This document shows positions 53,723 to 62,979 of a DNA stretch of 64,000 nt, piece by piece. The stretch covers positions 1 to 64,000 of the forward strand of contig JBKQHQ010000130.1 of assembly GCA_052148715.1 (NCBI GenBank). The letters run 5' to 3'. The notes below the pieces were generated by a model. That model did not search any database. It was given only the letters and a program-made list of their open reading frames with translations, and had not been told where the DNA came from. The stretch comes from JBKQHQ01 sp052148715 (GTDB lineage: Bacteria > Pseudomonadota > Alphaproteobacteria > Rhizobiales > Xanthobacteraceae). Position numbers and translations under genes: made by a program. The stretch's first letter is position 1, and each line of letters opens with the position of its first letter.

Positions 53723-54718
53723 TCAATCCGGATTTGGCACAAGCACGATACGACCCCTGACACGTCGGGCTACAATTTCCTGTAGCGCTTGCGCGAACGA
53801 GTCGAGGGGATAGGTGACGGTCGCGGCCGGTTTCAGCTTGCCGGCCTCGAACAGGCCGAAAATCTCCTGCATGCACTGCGCCATCAGCTCGGGCGTACGC
53901 TTGCGATAATCGCTCACCTGCAGGCCGCTGACCTCGATGTTCTTGACCAGCAGGTAGTTCGCCTTGACGCTCGGAATGCGCCCGGAGGCGAATCCGATCA
54001 CCACCAGGCGCCCGCGCCAGGCCAGCGCCCGGAGGGCGGCATCGAAGGCATCGCCGCCGATCGGATCGATGACAATGTCGACACCCTTGCCGCCGTTTTT
54101 GGCGAACACCTGCTCGCGCAAGGCATCGCGCAAATTGTCTTTGGACAGATCGATGATCTCATCGGCGGCGGCATCAAGGGCGAGCGGGGCTTTGGCGGCA
54201 TTGGATACGCCGGCCAGCACCCTGGCGCCCATTGCTTTGGCGAGCTGGATCGCAGCGAGGCCGACGCCGCCGGTGCTGCCGAGAACGAGCACGCTCTCAC
54301 CTGCGCGGATGCGCGCGCGCTCGCGCAACGCGAACCACGAGGTATCGTAGACCAATGCCATGGCGGCGGCATCGACGAAATTCATCGAGGGCGGCAGCTT
54401 GAAGCATTGCCGGGCGTCAACGGAAATTTGTTCGGCGTAGCCGCCTTGTTCGGCCAGCGTCAGCACGCGGTCGCCGACCTTGAGGTCCGTGACGCCCGAA
54501 CCGAGCGCGCTCACTACGCCGGCCGGAAGCTTGCCCGGCGCGAAAGGTCGTTCAGGCAGGAATTGATATTTGCCCGTGACCACAAGACTGTCGACATAGT
54601 TCACCGCCACCGCCTTGATGGTGACCAGCGCTTCGCCGGGTCCCGGGCTCGGATTAGGCAGATCGCCAACCGCATGGCTGGCGATCGGTCCGAATTCTCT
54701 GACGAGGGCGGCGCGCAT
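53723..54718 (-). CDS. Medium-chain (MDR) quinone-oxidoreductase-like protein
   Basis: Encodes 331 residues starting at ATG 54718 (MRAALVREFGPIASHAVGD). NAD(P)-binding motif VLVLGSTGGVGLAAIQLAKA and the C-terminal VDIVIDPIGGDAFDAALRAL are typical of zinc-free quinone oxidoreductases. It reduces a quinone or enone using NADPH. It is divergent from the FAD/Fe-S subunit genes and forms a unit with the XRE gene. Confidence 0.9.
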   Translation of the reverse strand: MRAALVREFGPIASHAVGDLPNPSPGPGEALVTIKAVAVNYVDSLVVTGKYQFLPERPFAPGKLPAGVVSALGSGVTDLKVGDRVLTLAEQGGYAEQISVDARQCFKLPPSMNFVDAAAMALVYDTSWFALRERARIRAGESVLVLGSTGGVGLAAIQLAKAMGARVLAGVSNAAKAPLALDAAADEIIDLSKDNLRDALREQVFAKNGGKGVDIVIDPIGGDAFDAALRALAWRGRLVVIGFASGRIPSVKANYLLVKNIEVSGLQVSDYRKRTPELMAQCMQEIFGLFEAGKLKPAATVTYPLDSFAQALQEIVARRVRGRIVLVPNPD

Positions 54719-54955
54719 TCTCAGGAAAACCACGGTCGCAATGACCATGTCATTTTTAGTACACGTGCCAGATCGGTGCAACGTCAAAAGACCCGCGCGC
54801 CGCCACCTTGCGCGAAATATTCTAGGAAATATGGTGCTTTACGGGGCGCCTGAACTATGCGATTCTGACCAATGGGATCTGTAGCAATAAGTGTACAAAT
54901 GGCCGAGCGCGGCGCTGGCCGGTAGGCGGCGTTTGGAGCAGACTAAGCCCGCACC

Positions 54956-55810
54956 ATGAAACCGGCCCCCTTCAGCTATCATACGCCGACCTCCGTGGAC
55001 GAAGCCGTCGCGCTCCTGGCGGAACTCGGTCCGCAGGATGGGCGCATCCTCGCCGGCGGGCAAAGCCTGGTGCCGACGATGGCCTTTCGCCTTGCGCGGC
55101 CGGCGCATCTCATCGACATCAACGGCATCGCCGAGCTGGCGAAGCTTTCCGTCGAAGGCAAGGTGATCAGCATCGGTGCCTGCGTCCGCCATGCAGCCTT
55201 CGAGAGCGACATGCTGACGGGAGCGACCGGAAGGCTGTTGCGTACGGTCGTGCAGAACATCGCGCATTATCCCATCCGCACCCGCGGCACTTTCTGCGGC
55301 AGCGCCGCCAATGCCGATCCGGCGTCGGAGTGGTGCTGCGTCATGGTCGCCTTGGACGGCGCCGTGGTCTTGCGCAGCCAGCGCGGCGCGCGGCGCGTTC
55401 GCGCGGCGCAGTTCTTTCAAGGCGTGATGACGACGGCGCTGAAAGAAGACGAACTCGTCGTCTCCGTCGATCTGCCGATGCTGCCCGAGGACACGCGCAC
55501 CGGCTTTGTCGAGTTCAGCCGGCGCAAGGGCGATTTCGCCATCGCCATGGCGCTGGCGGCCTACCGGCTCGAGAACGATGCCATGGTCGATCCCCACCTT
55601 GCGGTCGGCGGGGCCGAGCCGCACGCGCGCCGTCTGACCGAAGCGGAGGACGTGTTGCGCGGGCGTGCTCCCGGCGCGGAGGTCTTTGCCGCCGCGGCTG
55701 CTGCCGCCGCCGCGGCGGTCGATCCCATGGAAGACATCAACAACACCGCCGCCTATCGCCGCGGGCTGGTGCGCACGCTGGCGCAGCGCGCGCTGGAGAA
55801 CGCACAATGA
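54956..55810 (+). CDS. Molybdenum hydroxylase FAD-binding subunit (CoxM-like)
   Basis: Encodes 284 residues: MKPAPFSYHTPTSVDEAVAL, the FAD motif AGGQSLVPTMAFRLARPAHL, RTRGTFCGSAANADPASEW (second FAD motif) and LRSQRGARRVRAAQFFQG. It passes electrons from the Fe-S subunit to an acceptor. The next gene's ATG overlaps its stop (ATGA). Together with the two genes that follow it makes a complete three-subunit hydroxylase. Confidence 0.93.
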   Translation: MKPAPFSYHTPTSVDEAVALLAELGPQDGRILAGGQSLVPTMAFRLARPAHLIDINGIAELAKLSVEGKVISIGACVRHAAFESDMLTGATGRLLRTVVQNIAHYPIRTRGTFCGSAANADPASEWCCVMVALDGAVVLRSQRGARRVRAAQFFQGVMTTALKEDELVVSVDLPMLPEDTRTGFVEFSRRKGDFAIAMALAAYRLENDAMVDPHLAVGGAEPHARRLTEAEDVLRGRAPGAEVFAAAAAAAAAAVDPMEDINNTAAYRRGLVRTLAQRALENAQ

Positions 55811-56289
55811 GCGAGCGGCGCGCGATCACGCTGACCATCAACGGCACAGCGCATACGGTGACCGTCGAGCCGCGCCGCACGCTCGTCGACGTCATCCGCG
55901 ATGACTGCGGGCTGACCGGCACGCATATCGGCTGCGAACATGGGGTCTGCGGCGCTTGCACGGTGGTCGTCGACGACGAGCCGGTGCGCTCCTGCCTGAT
56001 GTTCGCGGTGCAGGCGGACGGGCGCAGCATCCGCACCGTCGAAGGCCTGCAGCACGGCGACGAATTGCATCCGCTGCAAACAGCCTTCATGCGCCATCAC
56101 GCCTTGCAATGCGGTTTCTGCACGCCGGGATTCCTGATGCTCGCCGTCGGTGTATTGGAGAAGCGGCCCGACCTGGGTGACGAGGAACTTGTGGACATTC
56201 TTTCCGCCAACCTGTGCCGCTGCACCGGCTATGAGAACATCATCAAGGCCGTACGGGCGGCCGCGGCCGACATGAAAGCGCCGGCGTGA
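55807..56289 (+). CDS. Molybdenum hydroxylase [2Fe-2S] subunit (CoxS-like)
   Basis: Encodes 160 residues with two clusters: C43, C48, C51 and C63 in GCEHGVCGACTVVVDDEPV..C, then QCGFCTPGF and LCRCTGYEN near residues 102-139. It carries electrons between the molybdenum and FAD subunits. It starts with an ATGA overlap and its GTGA stop overlaps the large-subunit start, so the three genes are tightly coupled. Confidence 0.95.
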   Translation: MSERRAITLTINGTAHTVTVEPRRTLVDVIRDDCGLTGTHIGCEHGVCGACTVVVDDEPVRSCLMFAVQADGRSIRTVEGLQHGDELHPLQTAFMRHHALQCGFCTPGFLMLAVGVLEKRPDLGDEELVDILSANLCRCTGYENIIKAVRAAAADMKAPA

Positions 56290-58595
56290 CCGCCAAGCCG
56301 ACATCCTGGATCGGCGCCTCGGTCGAGCGGCTGGAGGATTTGCCCCTCGTTACCGGACGCGGACGTTTCGCGGGCGACGTATCCTTTTCGCATCAATTGC
56401 ACATGCGCATGGTGCGGTCGTCTTACGCACATGGCCGCCTCAAGGCGGTCGATACGGCGGAAGCGCGGGCACTGCCGGGCGTGATCGCGATGTGGACGGC
56501 GGACGACATCGCCGAGCTGTCGCCGATCGAGTTCCGCGAAGGGCCGAACGAGAAGCTGGCGCCGTTCCGTCAGCCGGTGCTGGCCAAGGATTACGTGCGC
56601 TATGCCGGCGAGCCGGTGGCGGCCGTATTCGCCGTCGATCCTTACATCGCGGAAGATGCGGCGGAGCTCGTGACCATCGATGTGGAAGAGCTGGAGCCGG
56701 TGATCGATGCCTCGGTGCCGGCTAGCGAGTTCGGGGCAGGGCTGACCACGGAGCCAACGATTTGCCGCCAAGGCTACGGGAACGTCGCCGCGGCCTTCAA
56801 GGATGCAAGGACGATCGTCGAGCTGGATTTGTCGGTCGGCCGCCATTCGGGCGTGCCGCTGGAAACGCGCGGCGCCATCGGCCGCTACGATGCGGCGCGC
56901 GACGTCCTCGAGTTGCATGGCGCGGCCAAGGTGCCCCACAGGAATCGCGAGACATTGGCGCGGATGCTCGGGCGCAGCACCGCCGGCATCCATCTCTACG
57001 AAGGTCATGTCGGCGGTGGCTTCGGCGTGCGCGGAGAGATTTACCCGGAGGATATTCTCGTGCTCATCGCAGCGATGCGTCTCGGCCGTCCGGTCAAATG
57101 GCTGGAAGACCGCCGCGAGCACATGATCGCCGCCAATCATTCGCGCCAGCAGCGCCATTGCATCCGTGCCGCAGTCGACGCCGACGGCCGTTTGATCGGT
57201 ATCGACGACGATTTCTTCCACGACCAGGGTGCTTACATCCGTACCCACGGCACGCGCGTCGCAGACACGTCCTGCGGTATTCTCCCGGGCCCTTACCGTC
57301 TGCCGCATTTCCGCGTGAACGGTCATATCCGCCTCACGAACAAGACGCCGGCCGCTACCTACCGTTCACCCGGCCGTTACGAGACCAATTTCGTGCGCGA
57401 GCGGCTGATGGACGCCATCGCGTTCAAGCTCGGTCTTTCGCGCGTCGAGGTCCGGCGGCGCAATCTGATCAGCCCGGACGAGATGCCTTATAGGCGTCCG
57501 CTCGTCGCGCTGGGTGACGAGGTCGTGCTTGATTCCGGCAACTATGAGGGCATCTTGAACAAAGCCCTCGAACGCTGCCAATGGGACAAGCTCGAATGCG
57601 AGGTCGCCGAACGGCGCAGGTCCGGCGAATACATCGGCCTCGGCCTCGCCATGTATGTCGAGAAAAGCGGCCTCGGCCCGACCGACGGCGCGCGCGTCAA
57701 TGTGCACACCAGCGGCGAGGTCGAGGTCATCACCGGCGGCGCCTCGGTCGGCCAAGGCTTTGAAACCGTCATCGCGCAGGTCTGCGCCGAGACGCTCGGC
57801 GTCGACTATCGCCGCGTGCGCGTCGTGCACGGCAGAACGGATCGCATCGAATACGGCGTCGGTGCGCATGCGGCGCGCGCGACTGTGATGACAGCCAACG
57901 CGACTGCTGTCGCGGCCGGCAAGGCGCGCGTCAAGGCCCTCGACATGGCCGCACAGCTTCTGCAGGCAGACGCGTCCGCCCTTACCGTCATCAATGGCAG
58001 CGTCGGTCGCGTCGATGGGACCGGGGCAAGCATCAGCCTGGGCGATCTCGCGCAGCACCTGCAGCCGGCGTCGCCGACGCGTGGCGACCGCGATCCCGGC
58101 CTCGTCGCTGAGGGCTGGTTCAACGCCATACACATGACGTATCCCTACGGCGTGCAGATCGCGCTGGTGAAGATCGACTCCGGCACGGGCGCCGTACACA
58201 TCGAGAAGATGCTCATCGCCTTTGACGTTGGGCGCGCAATCAACCCAATGCTGGTGCGCGGCCAGCTTGTTGGTGGCTTCGCCCAGGGATTGGGCGGCGC
58301 GTTGTTCGAGGAATTCCGGTACGATGAGCGCGGCCAGCCACTGTCGGTCACCCTCGCGGACTATCTGGTGCCGACGGCGCACGAAATGCCGGAGGTGGAT
58401 ATTTTGCTGACCGAGGATGCGCCGAGCCCGTGCAATCCGCTCGGCATCAAGGGCGCAGGCGAAGGCGGCGTCGCTGCCGTCGGCGCCGTGATCGCCTCCG
58501 CGGTGGACGACGCGCTCGGCGGCAAGGGTCTGATCACGCAGATCCCGATTACGCCGCAGGCTGTTAAAGCGATCATCGACGAACAGGAGGCGTAA
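56286..58595 (+). CDS. Molybdenum hydroxylase large subunit (CoxL-like)
   Basis: Encodes 769 residues from GTG 56286. VERLEDLPLVTGRGRFAGDV, GHVGGGFGVRGEIYPEDILV, TYRSPGRYETNFVRERLMDA and the C-terminal GIKGAGEGGVAAVGAVIASA (catalytic Glu) are present; the AYxCSFR loop of CO dehydrogenase is absent. It is the third gene of the operon and the second large subunit in the cluster, about 40% like the first by eye. Substrate unknown. Confidence 0.92.
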   Translation: MTAKPTSWIGASVERLEDLPLVTGRGRFAGDVSFSHQLHMRMVRSSYAHGRLKAVDTAEARALPGVIAMWTADDIAELSPIEFREGPNEKLAPFRQPVLAKDYVRYAGEPVAAVFAVDPYIAEDAAELVTIDVEELEPVIDASVPASEFGAGLTTEPTICRQGYGNVAAAFKDARTIVELDLSVGRHSGVPLETRGAIGRYDAARDVLELHGAAKVPHRNRETLARMLGRSTAGIHLYEGHVGGGFGVRGEIYPEDILVLIAAMRLGRPVKWLEDRREHMIAANHSRQQRHCIRAAVDADGRLIGIDDDFFHDQGAYIRTHGTRVADTSCGILPGPYRLPHFRVNGHIRLTNKTPAATYRSPGRYETNFVRERLMDAIAFKLGLSRVEVRRRNLISPDEMPYRRPLVALGDEVVLDSGNYEGILNKALERCQWDKLECEVAERRRSGEYIGLGLAMYVEKSGLGPTDGARVNVHTSGEVEVITGGASVGQGFETVIAQVCAETLGVDYRRVRVVHGRTDRIEYGVGAHAARATVMTANATAVAAGKARVKALDMAAQLLQADASALTVINGSVGRVDGTGASISLGDLAQHLQPASPTRGDRDPGLVAEGWFNAIHMTYPYGVQIALVKIDSGTGAVHIEKMLIAFDVGRAINPMLVRGQLVGGFAQGLGGALFEEFRYDERGQPLSVTLADYLVPTAHEMPEVDILLTEDAPSPCNPLGIKGAGEGGVAAVGAVIASAVDDALGGKGLITQIPITPQAVKAIIDEQEA

Positions 58596-58670
58596 GCAGT
58601 TTTGCAGGACGGCGCACCAGCAAGCGAGCGCTCTCGGCTCAGCCTGCCGACCGCATTGATGGTCTGTGGT

Positions 58671-59642
58671 TCAGTTGATCTTGATCTTGGCGTCTTCGAT
58701 TACTTTCTTCCACTTCTCGAAGTCGGCCTTGACAAACGCTGCGCCCTCTTCGGCCGAGGTGCCGCGCGATTCGACGCCAAAATTGGCGAACGCTGCCTTC
58801 AACTCAGGGCTATGTAGGGCGGACTTGATCGCTTCATTCAACCTCGCCCGAACATCGGCCGGTACCCCCGCGGGAGTGAAGGCGGCGAGCCAGAGATCGA
58901 CGGTGAAGTCCTTGATACCCGCTTCCTGTATCGTCGGTTTATCAGGATAGACCGGGCTGCGTCTCTGCCCGGTGGTGGCGAGCGGCAGTACCTTGTTGCC
59001 GGAGGTAAACGGCAGCGCACCGGCGATGCTGCTGAACGCGAACTGCACCTTGTTCGTCATCATGTCCGTGTAAGATGCTCCAATGCCCTTATACGGTACG
59101 TGGGTCGCCTCGATGCCGGTTCGCTGCTTGAACAACTCGCCGGCGAGATGCGGCGTCGTCCCGACCCCGGCCGAGGCGAAGTTCAGCTTGCCGGGGTTAG
59201 CCTTGGCATAGGCGACGAAGTCGGCGAACGTGTTTACGTCGAGCTGCGGTGCGACGACCAGCACTAGGGGCGAAGAGCTCACGACCGAAATGGTGTCAAG
59301 CTGCTTGAAGAGATCGTACGGAACCTGCTCCTGGAGGGTCGGGTTGATGACGATCGCGGGATCCATCAGGAGCAGCGTATAGCCGTCCGGCAGGGATCGC
59401 GCCACCACGTCAGTGCCCACAATGCCGCCTGCGCCGGGCCTGTTTTCGGGAATGAGCGGCTGGCCGAGGACGTCACCGATTTGCTGCGCCAGGATGCGGC
59501 CGACAGCATCGACAATTCCTCCCGGATTGTATGGAAGGATGAGCTTGATCGGCTTGGTCGGATAGGTCTGCGCCAAACCGACGGCAGGGAGAAGCGCCCC
59601 GCAGATGGCGGCGAACGTCAATGCCAAGAGTTTCGTTTTCAT
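58671..59642 (-). CDS. Bug/TctC-type tripartite-tricarboxylate substrate-binding protein (orphan)
   Basis: Encodes 323 residues from ATG 59642 with AGAGG upstream. Signal peptide: MKTKLLALTFAAICGALLPA. The family motif YPTKPIKLILPYNPGGIVDA, then NRPGAGGIVGTDVVARS, is the hallmark of Bug proteins, which bind carboxylates with high affinity. No TctA/TctB membrane genes are adjacent, as is typical for Bug proteins of soil bacteria. Confidence 0.9.
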   Translation of the reverse strand: MKTKLLALTFAAICGALLPAVGLAQTYPTKPIKLILPYNPGGIVDAVGRILAQQIGDVLGQPLIPENRPGAGGIVGTDVVARSLPDGYTLLLMDPAIVINPTLQEQVPYDLFKQLDTISVVSSSPLVLVVAPQLDVNTFADFVAYAKANPGKLNFASAGVGTTPHLAGELFKQRTGIEATHVPYKGIGASYTDMMTNKVQFAFSSIAGALPFTSGNKVLPLATTGQRRSPVYPDKPTIQEAGIKDFTVDLWLAAFTPAGVPADVRARLNEAIKSALHSPELKAAFANFGVESRGTSAEEGAAFVKADFEKWKKVIEDAKIKIN

Positions 59643-59759
59643 AATTCTCATCCTCTTGTTCCAGCCTCATCGTTTACGCAGCAGCTCATTGGCCTCTTCT
59701 TTATCACTTAAGCACGGAACCGAAGAAATCAGGATCTATTTGTTTATTATTCGACGCCG

Positions 59760-60722
59760 TCACGGCTTGGTTGAAATCTGAATCAGGTCGTCAATCTGAC
59801 TTTGCGAAAGCGGCGCAGAGAGCACATGAAAGGCGATTGCGTCGGCCATTATCTGATCGATACCGGAAACACGGTCAGGCGATTCCGCCGCCTCGGGCAC
59901 GAAGGTATCCCGTATCTGACGGGCCAAGTCTTCGGGGACTTTGCTATATTCCGAGAAGATGCGAATGCCGCGCGGGTCGGAATACAGGAACTCGTAACTC
60001 TCGCGATAGGCTTCGGTGAAGCGCTTCATCACATCGCGCCGCTGCTGCAGCGCGTTCGCATTGGCGATGTGGACGCGGAGGGTCTGATGGACCATGGAGG
60101 GCGCATCGTTGCCGCGCGCGATCAAGCGGATCTTGCCTTCCTGCACCGCCTGCAAGCCGAACGGCGGCGATGCCCAGCCCACGTCGATCTGGCCACTCAT
60201 CGCCTGGGTGAAGGTGACTGCGCTTGCGCCGGTCGCCACCGGCGTCGTCTTGGTGTCAAAGTGCTTGATGAGCGCGAGCAGGGCGATGTGGGTGGAAGCG
60301 CCGATGGTGGAGAAGCCCGCCGTCTTGCCGTCGGTGTCCCGGAAAGACCGGATCGGCGAATTGACCGGGACATACCAGTAGAGGTCGCCGGCACCGGTCG
60401 TGCCCGCAGCAAGGATTCGAACAGGCGCGCCCTTTGCGTAGGCGCCCATCACCGCTTGCGTGCCGGCAGCGATGCCGATGTCGGCGCTGCCGGAGATGAC
60501 CGCCTGCATCGTCTCGCCGCCCCCTTGCGTATAAAGGATTTCAAGCTGGAGCCCGTGACCAGCGAAAATGCCGGCTCGCTGGCCGACTTCGGGAATCGAC
60601 GTGTCCCAATTGTTGGGCGCGCCCACGGCGAGCTTGAGGATGTCGGCCGCGAACGAAGCTGCCGGTGTCGCGAGCACCAGAAGCCAAACAGCGAGCGATC
60701 GAAAGCCGCGCGACGCGGACAT
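59760..60722 (-). CDS. NitT/TauT-type ABC substrate-binding protein (orphan)
   Basis: Encodes 320 residues from ATG 60722 with GGAGG upstream. Signal peptide: LAVWLLVLATPAASFAADIL. The mature part resembles SsuA/TauA (LKLAVGAPNNWDTSIPEVGQ, GGGETMQAVISGSADIGIAA). The protein has no own permease; it is the third NitT-like binding protein in the window and lies next to the Bug gene. Confidence 0.85.
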   Translation of the reverse strand: MSASRGFRSLAVWLLVLATPAASFAADILKLAVGAPNNWDTSIPEVGQRAGIFAGHGLQLEILYTQGGGETMQAVISGSADIGIAAGTQAVMGAYAKGAPVRILAAGTTGAGDLYWYVPVNSPIRSFRDTDGKTAGFSTIGASTHIALLALIKHFDTKTTPVATGASAVTFTQAMSGQIDVGWASPPFGLQAVQEGKIRLIARGNDAPSMVHQTLRVHIANANALQQRRDVMKRFTEAYRESYEFLYSDPRGIRIFSEYSKVPEDLARQIRDTFVPEAAESPDRVSGIDQIMADAIAFHVLSAPLSQSQIDDLIQISTKP

Positions 60723-60828
60723 TAGCGCCTCCACTCACGCCAGCCCGTGGCCATCCGCACTCTTTTCACTTGACGAAACATACGCCGCTCCATCTCCTCG
60801 CCTCGACGCCGGGGGCGCCGATGCTTGC

Positions 60829-62490
60829 TCATCCGGCCTTGACGTGAAATCGGACGGCCGTTGGTTTGGTGCGGCCTTCAGCGATCCAATCCGCGACGTC
60901 GCGCTTGCGGATCTTGCCGCTTGCCGTCAGTGGGATTTCATCGACCTGCACGAAGAACTCCGGCATGTCGAATTTCGATAGCCCGACCTGGTCGAGGTGC
61001 TGCAGAATATCCTCAGCGCTTGCCTGCTTGCCGGGTTTGAACATCACCGCGAGGCAGACGCGTTCGCCCAGTCGCCGATCCGGCACCGGCACGGCCACCA
61101 CACGTTTGACCGCCTCATGCATCGAGGCCAAGGCTTCGATCCTGGCGGGATAGATATTATGGCCGCCGCGGATGATCACGTCCTTCTTGCGGCCGGTGAT
61201 GCGCAGATATCCGTTTTCATCGACCCAGCCGAGATCCCCGGTCATGAACCAACCATCTCTGTTGAAGGAGTCTTCGGTCGCGGTCTGATCGTCGAAATAG
61301 CCCAGCATCAGGCTGGCGCCGCGCCCGCCGATCTGGCCGATCTCGCCGACGGCCACTTCGCGGTTCGGATCTTCCTGGTCGAAGATGCGGATTTCGAAAC
61401 CGGGGCAGGACCTTCCGCAGCTTTCCACTATGAGCTTCGGATCGTCGTTGGGGAGCGTGTATTGGTGCGAGCAGGTCTCGGTCATCCCGTAGCCGCTCTG
61501 AGGCATGATTCCGTATCTCAACAGGTCAGCGACCACCTCCCGGGGCGCCGAGGCGCCGGAAATGCGGAAGCCCTGAAGCTTGCCGATGCCGGAGAGGTTG
61601 CGGACCTTCACTTCCGCGAGCAGATCGATGGCATGCGTGGGCACGCCGACGAGGAACGTCGTGCCGGTCTCGACCAGTCTATCCACCAGACTAGCGCCGC
61701 GCGGCAGATCGTGGACGACGAGTTGCCCGCCAACCGCGAGCGCCGTGATCATGGCGCCGAAGCCGAGATTGTGGCTGAGGGGGCTCAGCGAATAGATGAC
61801 CGACTGCTCGTTGATGTTCCAGTCACCGGACAGCGCGCGGGCATTGGCGAGCAAGGTGTTGTCGCTATGCATGGCACCTTTCGGGACGCCAGTCGTGCCG
61901 GAGGTGAAGGGCAAATACAGAATGCGATCGGCATTCTGTATCGCGGGCGGCGTCGGCACGTCGACCGGCCCGTGCGCAACGACGCCTGGCCCGTGGTCCC
62001 GGCTGCTCTTCTCCAAGCAATAGACGTGCCGGATCGTGTCGACATCGGATACCTGTTTGAACAAATCGTTCTTGGCGGCATCGGCGCCGTAGCCGCGTTC
62101 GGCCACGACAGCGGCTGCGCGCATGCGTTTCAACAGGCCGACGATGTCGCCCACGGTGTGGTCCCGATGCAGCGAGGGGCAGCAGACGTAACCATTACGG
62201 CTGCAGGCGAGGAGGGCGATTGCCGTCTCCGGCCTGCTCGGCAGCCAGACCGCGACGCGCTGCCCGGCGACGACGCCTTTGCGCGCCAGGTCGTTGGCGA
62301 AAGCATCCGCTTGCGCGAGTAGCTGGCGGTAGGTCATGACGCCCTGAGAGCTGCGCACGGCGACCCGATCGGGCTCGCGTTGGGCGTGGGATCGGACGAG
62401 CCAATAGACCGTATCGTCCCGCCAGAAGCCTGCGCGGTAATATTCGCGGTAGCAATCGGTATGGAACAGCGTCAGCAGCGCATTCGACAT
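60829..62490 (-). CDS. AMP-dependent acyl/aryl-CoA ligase
   Basis: Encodes 553 residues from ATG 62490; the frame is open to 62535. Adenylate-forming motifs are YLPFTSGTTGVPKGAMHSDN, YGMTETCSHQ, WFMTGDLGW and the C-terminal GKIRKRDV. The N-terminus HTDCYREYYRAGFWRDDTVY is like cyclohexanecarboxylate- and acyl-CoA ligases. It activates a carboxylic acid with ATP and CoA. As a downstream partner of the hydroxylases it could channel the ring-cleavage or oxidation product into CoA metabolism. Confidence 0.88.
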   Translation of the reverse strand: MSNALLTLFHTDCYREYYRAGFWRDDTVYWLVRSHAQREPDRVAVRSSQGVMTYRQLLAQADAFANDLARKGVVAGQRVAVWLPSRPETAIALLACSRNGYVCCPSLHRDHTVGDIVGLLKRMRAAAVVAERGYGADAAKNDLFKQVSDVDTIRHVYCLEKSSRDHGPGVVAHGPVDVPTPPAIQNADRILYLPFTSGTTGVPKGAMHSDNTLLANARALSGDWNINEQSVIYSLSPLSHNLGFGAMITALAVGGQLVVHDLPRGASLVDRLVETGTTFLVGVPTHAIDLLAEVKVRNLSGIGKLQGFRISGASAPREVVADLLRYGIMPQSGYGMTETCSHQYTLPNDDPKLIVESCGRSCPGFEIRIFDQEDPNREVAVGEIGQIGGRGASLMLGYFDDQTATEDSFNRDGWFMTGDLGWVDENGYLRITGRKKDVIIRGGHNIYPARIEALASMHEAVKRVVAVPVPDRRLGERVCLAVMFKPGKQASAEDILQHLDQVGLSKFDMPEFFVQVDEIPLTASGKIRKRDVADWIAEGRTKPTAVRFHVKAG

Positions 62491-62979
62491 CGGTACCGAG
62501 ACCGGATTTGGCGCACGCTTCCATTTTCGACACATAGGAAAAGTGCCGGAAAGGAGCGAAAACCAAGCTAGTTTTGCGTAGTCGTCCGGCGAACCAGCAA
62601 TTCTGTTTTATTTTTTATACAAAGCCCTATAATATTACAAGTGTCCGCTGCCTGCGCGCGAAGCCGCGCTAAAGTTCGCGAGGAACTCGTCGGCCGCGGC
62701 ACTCTGTTGGATCCGTCGGATATGCCCCGCCGGTTGCAGCAATCTAAGCAATCAGGGGTTCACACGTTCCGCACGCTTCCCGCGGGAATGAGCACGGGGA
62801 CGGTGAGCAGGATTTCTCACCGCGGCACGGCCCCGGCGAGGCGCCGCTTGCCGGGCCCGCGAAGCAAATCGCTGATGTATGGCTTCGGTGCCGCCTTTGG
62901 CCGCGGCGCCGCGGTTAGGTGCGGGCCTAAATATTGGTACCGATATGACAGCGACGGTCGAGAGGAAACCTAAGTCCCC
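62491..62979. other. Intergenic region with an AT-rich putative promoter
   Basis: This stretch separates the ligase start from the aldolase stop. An AT-rich island at about 62600-62640 includes TTGTAA (62635-62640, minus strand), 15 bp and TATAAA (62614-62619), possibly the promoter for the ligase gene. The remainder is GC-rich with no gene recognised. Confidence 0.35.

Noticed and set aside
50351..58595. Aerobic CO dehydrogenase (coxMSL) assignment
   Set aside because: Neither large subunit has the AYxCSFR active-site loop, and no cox accessory genes are seen.
60997..62322. 441-aa frame antisense to the CoA ligase
   Set aside because: Composition is that of a shadow, with no family match; the ligase frame has all expected motifs.
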